Shown here: piece after piece, positions 17,582 through 25,604 of the stretch
Numbering within the stretch: the first letter of the stretch is position 1
Layout: each line of letters begins with the position of its first letter
Source: Kordiimonas laminariae
Lineage (GTDB): Bacteria > Pseudomonadota > Alphaproteobacteria > Sphingomonadales > Kordiimonadaceae
Length of the DNA stretch: 64,000 nt
Assembly (NCBI RefSeq): GCF_023008165.1
Contig: NZ_JAKQZA010000002.1
Location: 434,001-498,000, forward strand
Direction: 5' to 3'
The notes under the pieces: generated by a model
Seen by the model: the letters and a program-made list of their open reading frames with translations, nothing else
Databases searched by the model: none
What the model was told of the DNA's origin: nothing
Position numbers and translations under genes: made by a program

Positions 17582-17641
17582 TTGCCAATAAAGCAGCTCG
17601 GCCTACATCATCTTCAAGATGATTATTGAGGGAGTTTTTTT

Positions 17642-18031
17642 ATGGCAGACACAGCTGTATTTTTAGAAAAATGGCACAAGGCCGTTCATGATCAAGACCT
17701 TGAGTTACTATCCTCTATCATCGCAGATGATGCCTCCCTACTATCTCCAGCCTTCTGGCGGCCCAGAGAAGGTAAAGCAAAGGTGGTCGCTGTACTCAAA
17801 GCGGTAACCGAAACCTTTGAGGGACTGACCTATACAAAAGAATGGATCAGCGGGAACGAAGTTATCCTTGAATTCAATACTGAAGTTGAGGGTAAAAACT
17901 TAAAGGGTATCGACCGTATTACGCTCAATGATGATGGTCAGCTCGCTGAGATTGAAGTTCTCATCCGCCCAATGAACGGCCTGATGGCACTTGCACAAGC
18001 CTTGGGGCCTAAGCTCGACGGTGTTGCATAG
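17642..18031 (+). CDS. NTF2-like / SnoaL-like family protein
   Basis: 129 residues. FLEKWHKAVHDQDLELLSSIIADDASLLSPAFWRPREGKAKVVAVLKAVTETFEGL is the usual opening of a cone-shaped NTF2-fold protein, and the rest forms the curved sheet (TYTKEWISGNEVILEFNTEVEGKNLKGIDRITLNDDGQLAEIEVLIRP). Such proteins are small-molecule isomerases, hydrolases or binding proteins; which one cannot be told. Preceded by GGGAG and followed by a strong terminator. No signal peptide. Confidence 0.85.
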   Translation: MADTAVFLEKWHKAVHDQDLELLSSIIADDASLLSPAFWRPREGKAKVVAVLKAVTETFEGLTYTKEWISGNEVILEFNTEVEGKNLKGIDRITLNDDGQLAEIEVLIRPMNGLMALAQALGPKLDGVA

Positions 18032-18041
18032 CCCTTAAATG

Positions 18042-18068
18042 AAAAGCCCCGCTTATCACGGGGCTTTT
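18042..18068. terminator. Terminator between convergent genes
   Basis: Stem AAAAGCCCCG / CGGGGCTTTT with a 7-base loop, followed by T residues, between the NTF2-like gene and the leftward amidohydrolase. Confidence 0.87.
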
Positions 18069-18071
18069 TTC

Positions 18072-19448
18072 TTACTTCAGGTTATCTTCAACAGGCTGGC
18101 CGTTCGTCTTATAAACGGTACCGCCCTTCATAACAAAATCCACCTTTGAAAGCAGGTTGATATAACGGAGCACATCACCTTCAACAGCGATAATATCAGC
18201 GTACTTACCAGCTGATATAGTACCAAGGTCTTTATCAACACCCATCATCACCGCCGGCCAATATGTAGCGGAACGGATGGTATCCATCACCGGGATATCA
18301 AATTCATAAACCCATGCCGCCATTTCATTCCATGTGCTTTGGCAGTGGAATTTCATTGGAATACCGCTGTCTGTTCCCACAAGAAACACAAGGCCTGCTT
18401 CTCTTAGTTGGCTTATTTTTTTCTTCAGCGTTGGTTTTCTAAGCGGCGTTAGAGCGGAATACCCAAGCTGCCCCGGGTTTGAAATTGATGCTTTGATATC
18501 TGCAATCGTTTCTGGCTCTAACCCACGGTGCCAACATGTACTATCCAGTTTCTCTGGGTTATCAACTGTCAGGTCATAGTTAAAAAGTCCCTCAACGGTT
18601 GGTGTCCAGTAAAGCGGGCCACCAGCAACTCGGCCTTTTGCGGTGCGTTCCTTGAGCTTTTCCATAATATCGGCGGGATACTCAGGCGCTGTGGTTAACC
18701 CTGTGTGTTCAAAATTATCTACACCGATCTCCAAACCGCGTCTGATTTCATCTGGTCTGTGGGAATGAGCAACAACCTTCATACCGCGCTTATGCGCTTC
18801 ATCAACAATGGTCTGCGCTACCTTCAGGTCCATCTTATCCTGATCAATCAGCTTGATGATCTCCATCCCGCTATCAGCCAGCTGATTAACGCGAGATTTT
18901 GCTTCCTTCACTGTTTTAACAGACCAACGGAAAGCCTCGGTGCCAGCGGGTACCTCATATTGAAGGAAAGGGCCAGACGCAAAAACACGCGGCCCCGAAA
19001 TTGTGCCATCATCCAGTCGCTTTTTCAGAGATACTGTATCTTCAAGCGGTGCACCAAGATCGCGCGTAGAGGTAACACCCGCAAGCAACAGATGCTGAGC
19101 GGTAGCCGGCATAATCTCACTAGATAATTTATGGATATATGCTTTATCCCAATAAGGATAATCACTGTGCCCGCTGAGCATAAGATGGGCATGGCTTTCC
19201 CAAAGCCCCGGCAACACATCCATGCCTTCCGTTGAAATCACTTCATAACCATCAGGCACCTGGAGTGTCTTAACTGTACCGACCTTCTCGATACGGTCGC
19301 CATCAATTAAAATAACACTATTGGCGATTGGTCTGTGACCAAAACCATCAATAAGCCGCCCGCCAACCAGCGCTTTTTTATCGCCAGCTAACAAATCGCC
19401 TGTAAGCATGCTGGTGGCAAGCGCGCAAGCAAGTATCAATTTTTTCAT
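18072..19448 (-). CDS. Secreted amidohydrolase, imidazolonepropionase/prolidase-like
   Basis: 458 residues from ATG 19448, which has GGGGAGAG just upstream. A signal peptide (about 1-21, ending GDLLAG) sends it to the periplasm. Metal-binding motifs of the amidohydrolase superfamily are present: the first strand motif WESHAHLM, the KVVAHSHRPDEIRRGLEIGVDNFEHTG region with two later histidines, and GTDSGIPMKF with the catalytic aspartate. The AGKYADIIAVEGD closing text is typical of the group. Substrate could be a peptide, an N-acyl amino acid or a cyclic amide. One of four amidohydrolases in this window. Confidence 0.87.
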   Translation of the reverse strand: MKKLILACALATSMLTGDLLAGDKKALVGGRLIDGFGHRPIANSVILIDGDRIEKVGTVKTLQVPDGYEVISTEGMDVLPGLWESHAHLMLSGHSDYPYWDKAYIHKLSSEIMPATAQHLLLAGVTSTRDLGAPLEDTVSLKKRLDDGTISGPRVFASGPFLQYEVPAGTEAFRWSVKTVKEAKSRVNQLADSGMEIIKLIDQDKMDLKVAQTIVDEAHKRGMKVVAHSHRPDEIRRGLEIGVDNFEHTGLTTAPEYPADIMEKLKERTAKGRVAGGPLYWTPTVEGLFNYDLTVDNPEKLDSTCWHRGLEPETIADIKASISNPGQLGYSALTPLRKPTLKKKISQLREAGLVFLVGTDSGIPMKFHCQSTWNEMAAWVYEFDIPVMDTIRSATYWPAVMMGVDKDLGTISAGKYADIIAVEGDVLRYINLLSKVDFVMKGGTVYKTNGQPVEDNLK

Positions 19449-19532
19449 GAAACTCTCCCCTTTTCCGAGCAAAGCTGAACAAAAATATTCAACTCAGTCA
19501 ACAAGAGGAGCAAACACCTTCCTGTGAGGCAT

Positions 19533-19560
19533 AAAAAAGGCCCGCAATAATGCGAGCCTC
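19533..19560 (-). terminator. Terminator of the desaturase gene
   Basis: On the minus strand, stem GGCTCGCA / TGCGGGCC with a TTAT loop is followed by six Ts, just beyond the end of the leftward desaturase gene. Confidence 0.82.
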
Positions 19561-19580
19561 AAAACTTTATATAAGATAGC

Positions 19581-20648
19581 CTATTCCGCAGGCTTTACCT
19601 TCACTTCACGCTGCGCTTCTTTAGCTTCTTTCCATAATCGGGCAAGAGCAACGAACAGGTTCTTACGGGTCGCATACAGATACGGACGATTATCCTCAAG
19701 TTCCGCAATCAAACGCCTACGTGCTTCACCAAGATGGTGGTAAGGCATACTTGGGAACAAATGGTGTGTAGCGTGGAACCGCAGCCCAACAGGCGCCCAA
19801 AGCGGGGTAATAAGCGGGTTACCAGGCACATCGATAGAATCGTAAAACTCTTCTGTACGAGACATACGTTCATCACCTGGGTTTTTATATGCGTGAGCAA
19901 CAAACGTGCGAACAGTATTCAGGATGAAAATCACCACTTCCACCGCATACCAAACACCTAAAAGTTCAAGTGGTAATACACCTGTATAAAATCCAGCGAT
20001 TGCTGCAAGCCCGAACAAACACGCACCCCATTCCTGTAGTGCCCATGTACGGTCATTCTGCTTAGTGCTTTCAGGACGCTCGTACATCAGATCAACGGTA
20101 AGCGAAGATACATGACGCCATAGAAGTTCACGGAATTTCGGATGCAAATATGAAATCGGCGTAAGTACGATAAAGCGGAACGCAAATACAATAGGTACCA
20201 CACCCGCCACAATAATATAAAGCGGCAGTTTCCAAGGCGTCTCAATACCAATTGGCAGATATTCACCATCTTCTTTGGTGCCGTAAATCTGCGGCTTATG
20301 ATGATCAATGTGCACACCAGCATAGGTGAAAGAAGGCACCATAAGCGGCACGCCACATGTAGCATTCCACACAAAACGGAAAAGCTTAAAGGTATTGCGT
20401 TTCAGGTGAGAAAGCTCGTGAATGAAAATAACGGCACGGTAAAGCGCAACAGCAGCAACAAGTACGCCGGCAACCTGCATACCTGACATAAATGGACTGA
20501 TCGTGGCCATCCAGATGGCCGCCCAGCCAATAATATTGCTCACCATAAAATCTACCCAGTAGATTGTAGGATTAGGCGTTTGCAGCTCTTTAACAATTTT
20601 TCGTGCTTCTCTCAGAGGAAATTCCATCTGAGTTACATCCGTAGACAT
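19581..20648 (-). CDS. Membrane fatty-acid desaturase
   Basis: 355 residues from ATG 20648 (GGAGAAAGAA upstream); a TTG 18 bases earlier is less likely. Three histidine boxes typical of the di-iron integral-membrane desaturase family are present: HELSH at 77-81, HIDHH at 113-117 and HATHH at 292-296. About four membrane helices lie around them. It would introduce a double bond into an acyl chain, or act on a related lipid, using O2 and an electron donor. A 16-base inverted repeat lies about 95 bases upstream and may control it. The exact substrate is not evident. Confidence 0.88.
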   Translation of the reverse strand: MSTDVTQMEFPLREARKIVKELQTPNPTIYWVDFMVSNIIGWAAIWMATISPFMSGMQVAGVLVAAVALYRAVIFIHELSHLKRNTFKLFRFVWNATCGVPLMVPSFTYAGVHIDHHKPQIYGTKEDGEYLPIGIETPWKLPLYIIVAGVVPIVFAFRFIVLTPISYLHPKFRELLWRHVSSLTVDLMYERPESTKQNDRTWALQEWGACLFGLAAIAGFYTGVLPLELLGVWYAVEVVIFILNTVRTFVAHAYKNPGDERMSRTEEFYDSIDVPGNPLITPLWAPVGLRFHATHHLFPSMPYHHLGEARRRLIAELEDNRPYLYATRKNLFVALARLWKEAKEAQREVKVKPAE

Positions 20649-20741
20649 TTCTTTCTCCGAACTCAACTAATGTGCACCTCACCATCGAGGTTGGGCGCTC
20701 TGATATCATAGTTTTCACTAGCTTACATCAAAAGCTTTGGG

Positions 20742-20757
20742 TTTGACCGTGGTCAAA
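20742..20757. promoter_or_regulatory. Inverted repeat upstream of the desaturase gene
   Basis: TTTGACC-GT-GGTCAAA is a perfect 7+2+7 inverted repeat in the 181-base gap between the desaturase start and the M16 peptidase stop. Its position and size suit a dimeric repressor of the desaturase. The TTGACC text could also be part of a promoter. Confidence 0.45.
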
Positions 20758-20829
20758 ATTGACGCACTAAACCTCTGTGCCTCTATCAGCCATGAAATAA
20801 GGATTAAATTATGGCAAACAAGCCCTACC

Positions 20830-23643
20830 CTATTCCGTTGGCACAATCTTAATGATAAAGGCTTTCTCTGGTTGAAGATATTTAGCGGCCAATTCCTGCA
20901 TATCCTCGCTGGTAGTTTCCTTCCAACCCGCTTCCACAATCTTGATACGCTGAACGCTCTCAGGTTCGCTTTGCGCCCGACTGATGCGGCTAAGCCAATG
21001 ATTGTTAGATTTCATACTGGCTTGAACACCTTCCAGAAGCGGCTTGCGTGCACGCTCAATCTCATCGTCCGTGAAGCCATTTGCTACCGCCTCAGAAATT
21101 TCAGCATTCACCACATCAATAATCTGGCTGATATCTTTTGGATCAAGATCTGCTCCAACAGCAATATAGCCGAAATCAGGGAATACATTTGATTCAAGGT
21201 TACTCACGCTCGGTGCATAAGCAGCACCAACACGTTCACGTACCGCGTCACGCACCTTCTGGTTTAAAGCGGACGTCAGAATATCCAGTTTCGCACTGCG
21301 CGTAATGTCGGAATAATCTACAGTTGGCCAGTACATCTGAAGAATGGCCTGCTCTTTACCACCTTGGTGAGTAAGTACTTCCGTGCCTGCCGATGGGAAA
21401 TGAACTTCGCGTCCCGTGTCATAGGGGCGAGGCATCGCTTCACGGAGCGGTAAAGCACCAAGTGTTTGTGCGAAAGCGTCTATAGTTTCTTCCACATCAA
21501 TATCACCCACGATTGTTACCTCCAAAGCACTGGCAGTAAGAGGTTCCTTCAAAAGGGTGCGAACATTTTGTTCATCAATCGCCAGCAGTTCATTTTTCTC
21601 AGGCAGGAAGAAGCGGTTGTCGCCACTATAAATCAAACGGCCGACCTGATTACCCGCTACAGCTCCCGGCGAGCTATCAAGGGATTGATATATTGTTTCT
21701 ACAGACTTCCGGAACTGCACTAAGGGTTCTTTACGGTAGGCAGGATCAAGCAAGTATGCGCCCCAAAGCTGCAACTGTAGAAGCACGTCTTTTGGTGTAA
21801 CTGCCGAACGGAAGCTGTAGTTATCAAGCCCGGCCGCAATATTCGCGGAAGCCGTTCTGCCTGCCAGGACCTTTCTCAGATCTGTCGCACTATGTGCGCC
21901 AAGGCCACCACCCGTGAATACTGTTCCCATCAGGATATTAATGCCTGGCTTATCTTGCGGTGTGGCAATAACACCTCCACCAAACCTTGCTCGCATTTGA
22001 ACCGTATCATCCTGATAATCGGTTTTCATAATATTCAGCATGACATTATTTTCAAAAAGAACTGCTTCACCGTCAGTACCTGCAATAGGCGTACGAGAAA
22101 CAATTTTTCCTGCTGGGCCAAACTCCGTATAAGCGAAAGCTTTAACCTCACCATCCTCATGCGGTGTCACTGCAACCTGCCCGGCCGCTGCTACCGCAGC
22201 CATTATTCTGGCTTCTGCGTTTTCCACCTGTTCATTGCTTACAAAGAAGAATTTTGGATGGGCTTTTGACCAAATCTCACGCATCGCATTCAGCATTGCA
22301 TCTGCCGTAACCTGTTGCAGATACCGTTCGAACACTTCCATGTTTGTATCCGGCGCAGTGGCAACGCTATTACTGTGAAAACTACCGAGAATGTAATTCG
22401 CCAAACCACCATTAGGGCGCTTGTCTGCTGCATTTACACCGTATTCATAACTTGTACGCCAGTTGGCATGCAGCTCTTTAATTTCAGCCTGCGTAAAACC
22501 AAATTCCAGTGCACGGCGAAGCTCCACGATGGCTTCAACAAAAGATTGTTCCCATTTTTCAGGTTCAGAAGAGGCCGACAATGTAGCGCTCTGTGCAACT
22601 TCATAAACACTGCCAAAGTTTGCACCAGCCCCCAGGAAGGTAGCCTTTCCTTCTCGCACTAAATCTGTCATCCGGTTTGCAACAATCGAGTGTGCTGCGC
22701 GCTTCACGAGGTTCTCGACCCGAGTTTCGACAGTATCTTCCGTTTTTTCATAAGGGGAATAAAGAGACATACTGATACTTGGCGTATCTTTTTCACCGTA
22801 ATGAAATTTAGCCTTTGGGGCATCATTCTTTAGGTTCGCAGTATCCTTTGCATACTCGAGATTGCGCGCATCACCTACTGGCTGCCAATCACCGAACACT
22901 GCATTGATTTTTTCCTCTATAGCCGCTTCATCAATATCGCCAACGATCACGAAAAACGCGTTATCCGGGCGGTAAAAAGCATTATAGAAATCCACCATAG
23001 TTTCTCTTGGCACAGTTGAGATTACCTCTTCAGTACCAATCGGGCGGCGCTTCATAAGACGAGAGTCAGCTAAAAGGAAATCAATACGCGCTTCATATGT
23101 TGCAAGAGCATGTGGGTTAATACCGCGCTTCTCGGCAAGCACAACACCACGTTCACGTTCAATTGCATCAGCATCAAAGGTTATATTTCCTGCCACCTCA
23201 CGCATGAGCATAAAAGATGCATCCAGCGTCTCCTGTTTTACATTGGGCAGATCAAGCTGGTAAATCGTTTGATCGTAAGAAGTAGATGCATTCACATCAG
23301 CACCAAACGCCAGACCGTGACGCTGAAGGATTTTTACCATTTCACCTTCAGGAACATTCTTTGAACCATTGAAAGCCATGTGTTCAACAAAATGTGCGAT
23401 ACCGCGTTCATTATCATATTCATAGCGCGAACCAACACCTATCAAAAATCTGATAGCCGCCTGTTCAGCTGGACCTTCATTTGCCATCACGGCATAACGC
23501 ATGCCGTTTGCAAGTTGACCGTATTTGATTTTCGGATCTGGTTTCAGGTTACTGGTTGTATGAGGCCACTGAACAGTACCTGCGGCGTAAGCTTGCTGGA
23601 AGGAAACAAAAAACAGTAACGCTATAAAAACAAACTTACGCAT
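20830..23643 (-). CDS. Secreted M16-family zinc metallopeptidase
   Basis: 937 residues from ATG 23643. A signal peptide (about 1-20, ending FQQAYA) predicts periplasmic location. The inverted zinc motif HFVEH is at residues 84-88 (HxxEH), with the downstream glutamate in ERERGVVLAEKR, so the first M16 half should be catalytic. The second half (from about 510) carries the usual inactive M16 fold (LLMGTVFTGGGLGAHS, then VRERVGAAYAPSVSNLESNVFPDFG). Length fits a pitrilysin/two-domain M16 enzyme degrading short peptides. The frame extends six codons upstream from a TTG. No close operon partner. Confidence 0.92.
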   Translation of the reverse strand: MRKFVFIALLFFVSFQQAYAAGTVQWPHTTSNLKPDPKIKYGQLANGMRYAVMANEGPAEQAAIRFLIGVGSRYEYDNERGIAHFVEHMAFNGSKNVPEGEMVKILQRHGLAFGADVNASTSYDQTIYQLDLPNVKQETLDASFMLMREVAGNITFDADAIERERGVVLAEKRGINPHALATYEARIDFLLADSRLMKRRPIGTEEVISTVPRETMVDFYNAFYRPDNAFFVIVGDIDEAAIEEKINAVFGDWQPVGDARNLEYAKDTANLKNDAPKAKFHYGEKDTPSISMSLYSPYEKTEDTVETRVENLVKRAAHSIVANRMTDLVREGKATFLGAGANFGSVYEVAQSATLSASSEPEKWEQSFVEAIVELRRALEFGFTQAEIKELHANWRTSYEYGVNAADKRPNGGLANYILGSFHSNSVATAPDTNMEVFERYLQQVTADAMLNAMREIWSKAHPKFFFVSNEQVENAEARIMAAVAAAGQVAVTPHEDGEVKAFAYTEFGPAGKIVSRTPIAGTDGEAVLFENNVMLNIMKTDYQDDTVQMRARFGGGVIATPQDKPGINILMGTVFTGGGLGAHSATDLRKVLAGRTASANIAAGLDNYSFRSAVTPKDVLLQLQLWGAYLLDPAYRKEPLVQFRKSVETIYQSLDSSPGAVAGNQVGRLIYSGDNRFFLPEKNELLAIDEQNVRTLLKEPLTASALEVTIVGDIDVEETIDAFAQTLGALPLREAMPRPYDTGREVHFPSAGTEVLTHQGGKEQAILQMYWPTVDYSDITRSAKLDILTSALNQKVRDAVRERVGAAYAPSVSNLESNVFPDFGYIAVGADLDPKDISQIIDVVNAEISEAVANGFTDDEIERARKPLLEGVQASMKSNNHWLSRISRAQSEPESVQRIKIVEAGWKETTSEDMQELAAKYLQPEKAFIIKIVPTE

Positions 23644-23732
23644 AAGAAAATCAGCCTTCAATATATACCCAAAATAACATTGCCGCAGCTTTGCACAAAA
23701 ACTACGGCAATATGGAGGCTATTTCCTAATAA

Positions 23733-24281
23733 TTACTTTAACCTGCGCTGCGCCGTTGCAAGAAGTGCGACATATTTTTCTTTATAAGTTGTCTCAACAT
23801 CTTGGCAGAATGTCATCTTACTCTCACCACTATCACGGATTTTTGTATCTTGCTGAGCGATACGGTTACCGTATTCAAAAGACATAATATCACCTGCCAT
23901 ATCCTCTAGAAATGCCGCCTGAGCATCACCTTGCAGGCTGTTAACGATATCAATTTCAGGTTCAGTAAAATGTGCAGGAATAACCTGTTTTACATATTGT
24001 TTAGAAAGCAGGGTTAAAGGCTCAATATCAATATTCAACTGATGACGTTTGCACACATATTGATATGCCCGAAAGTCCGCAGCTTCATTAATATAATTAT
24101 AAGCCGCCTGATTGGTTCTTCTAAACTTCAGCCAAAAATCCAGAGTAAGATTTTTCAAATCCTCCACCGTTTCAGGCACAGGCAACCCGCCCCTATCATC
24201 AAAAGGGCTTGGTGCTGCTCTATCTTGCGCACTCGCCGCTACCGACATCCCCAACAGTAGCCCTACTACTAAAAACCGCAT
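23733..24281 (-). CDS. Predicted secreted protein of unknown function
   Basis: 182 residues, not recognised. A clear signal peptide (MRFLVVGLLLGMSVAASAQD, cleavage near residue 18) is followed by a mostly helical, mature domain with two cysteines (YVCKRH and MTFCQDV) that could form a disulfide. There is no transmembrane segment and no catalytic motif I can name. It lies alone, 89 bases downstream of the M16 peptidase start and transcribed in the same direction, so it is read before the peptidase and might share its transcript. Confidence 0.72.
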   Translation of the reverse strand: MRFLVVGLLLGMSVAASAQDRAAPSPFDDRGGLPVPETVEDLKNLTLDFWLKFRRTNQAAYNYINEAADFRAYQYVCKRHQLNIDIEPLTLLSKQYVKQVIPAHFTEPEIDIVNSLQGDAQAAFLEDMAGDIMSFEYGNRIAQQDTKIRDSGESKMTFCQDVETTYKEKYVALLATAQRRLK

Positions 24282-24384
24282 AAAGTTTCCCCATCCTAAT
24301 CAATGCTTGAATGGTGTATTTTTTACCATAAACTCCGCAGAGTTCAATTTTGAAAACTAACGACGTATAAAGATCAGGTATTAC

Positions 24385-24858
24385 ATGATTGCTGTTCTCT
24401 TTTCTGCCGCACTCCTTCTAAGCGACACGTCTTGTGAAATCACAACGTCATCCGTTACCGGAAATTCCATGCAGGGCATCCTATGGGATAAGCAAGCCAT
24501 CAGCATCAGAAGTATGGGTTGTGAAGGCTTTAAGCGCTATGACCACCTGGTTTTTACGCATGAAGAAACCCCAAACGCCATCATTAAACAATTATGGGGT
24601 TTCCCTGGCGACAAAGTAACTGTGCATAAAGATGGCAGTTTTTCCGTGAACGGCGAAAAAGCTGTTACCCCCTTCAAACGCACATACAAGCTTCTTGGCG
24701 CCTACAAAACTCGCTTAAAAAAAATGGAAACTGAAGGCCCGCTAAAAGGGTATCTAGTTCTGGGCCATCCCGGGAGTTTAGATTCAGCCCGTGTTGGCCT
24801 TATCAGCGAAGGACAAATTCTCGGTTGGGTATCAAACGCAGAGCCGTTTAAAGAATAG
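24385..24858 (+). CDS. S26-family signal peptidase-like protein
   Basis: 157 residues. The catalytic serine lies in GNSMQGIL (S28) and the general-base lysine in IIKQLWGFPGDKV (K68), followed by a late DSARVGLISEGQILGWV box, all typical of S26 (LepB/TraF-type) serine-lysine peptidases. The serine comes right after a short N-terminal hydrophobic stretch (about 1-13), as in small TraF-like members, not as in housekeeping LepB with its two anchors. Probably a dedicated processing peptidase. No obvious partner gene adjacent; it converges on, and overlaps by 11 bases, the TauE gene. Confidence 0.82.
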   Translation: MIAVLFSAALLLSDTSCEITTSSVTGNSMQGILWDKQAISIRSMGCEGFKRYDHLVFTHEETPNAIIKQLWGFPGDKVTVHKDGSFSVNGEKAVTPFKRTYKLLGAYKTRLKKMETEGPLKGYLVLGHPGSLDSARVGLISEGQILGWVSNAEPFKE

Positions 24859-25600
24859 CATCTAAAGTTATTCCTGCCCCCACAACAAAAAGCGCCCCAA
24901 TTGCGATATTACGGTATGCCGCCGTGCCGTAATTTTCAAATAACCAAAACCCCACTCTGTCACCAATCATCATTGCGGGGTATGCAGTAGCAAACAAAAC
25001 AAGCTCCTTCAGGGTCATAATACCATTCAAGCTATATGTAATTGCTGCAAAAACAGCCGAAAACAGGAAAAACATCATCAAGAATGCCCTGCTATCTTTC
25101 GCTTCCGCAAATACTGCCATTGCATAAACGATAATCGGCGGCCCAGGGATTGCTACGGCACCATTCATCAGCCCCGAAGTCACCCCAGCAACCCAGGCTT
25201 TCACACCACCTATTTCTGTATGCTCAGGTTTAAAGCGCGTTAGCAAGAAGCACGCAACCATTACTGTCACACCGATAGTGATGGTGAACATTTCAGGATC
25301 AATGAATAGCAGTATCTGTGTCCCGAGTATGGTCCCAATTGCAGAAAGCATAACAACCAAAGCCATTGGCTTTACTTCAACATCCTTGGCGTAAGACCGA
25401 AAAGTCTGAAGCGAAACGCCCAGTGTTAACAGCACAACGATGCTAGCAGCTGTTCCCGGCGCTAAAAATAAACTGAGCACAGGAAGAGCCGCGAGTGCAA
25501 ATCCGAACCCTGTGAACGCACGCAAAACGGCAGCCGCAAATATTGCGCCTGCCATCCCTAAAATCTGAAGCCAGCCAAGCTCTGAAAATACATCAAGCAT
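24848..25600 (-). CDS. TauE/SafE-family membrane permease
   Basis: 250 residues from ATG 25600, four bases after the D-aminoacylase stop, so coupling is likely; no separate ribosome site is seen there. About seven to eight membrane helices with the family repeat GMAGAIFAAAVLRAFTGFGFALAALPVLSLFL at the start and VAGVTSGLMNGAVAIPGPPIIVYAMA in the middle, the two halves being a repeated unit. TauE/SafE proteins export or import sulfonates, sulfite or small organic acids. Linked to D-aminoacylase and a BASS-type transporter, it may move an organic anion. Convergent with the S26 gene. Confidence 0.85.
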   Translation of the reverse strand: MLDVFSELGWLQILGMAGAIFAAAVLRAFTGFGFALAALPVLSLFLAPGTAASIVVLLTLGVSLQTFRSYAKDVEVKPMALVVMLSAIGTILGTQILLFIDPEMFTITIGVTVMVACFLLTRFKPEHTEIGGVKAWVAGVTSGLMNGAVAIPGPPIIVYAMAVFAEAKDSRAFLMMFFLFSAVFAAITYSLNGIMTLKELVLFATAYPAMMIGDRVGFWLFENYGTAAYRNIAIGALFVVGAGITLDAIL

Positions 25601-25604
25601 AAAA

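Noticed and set aside
24848-24858. 11-base overlaps of convergent genes at 24848-24858 and 32572-32582 as evidence of wrong ends
   Set aside because: Both frames end in clear stops after well-conserved sequence. Short convergent overlaps are common in compact genomes.
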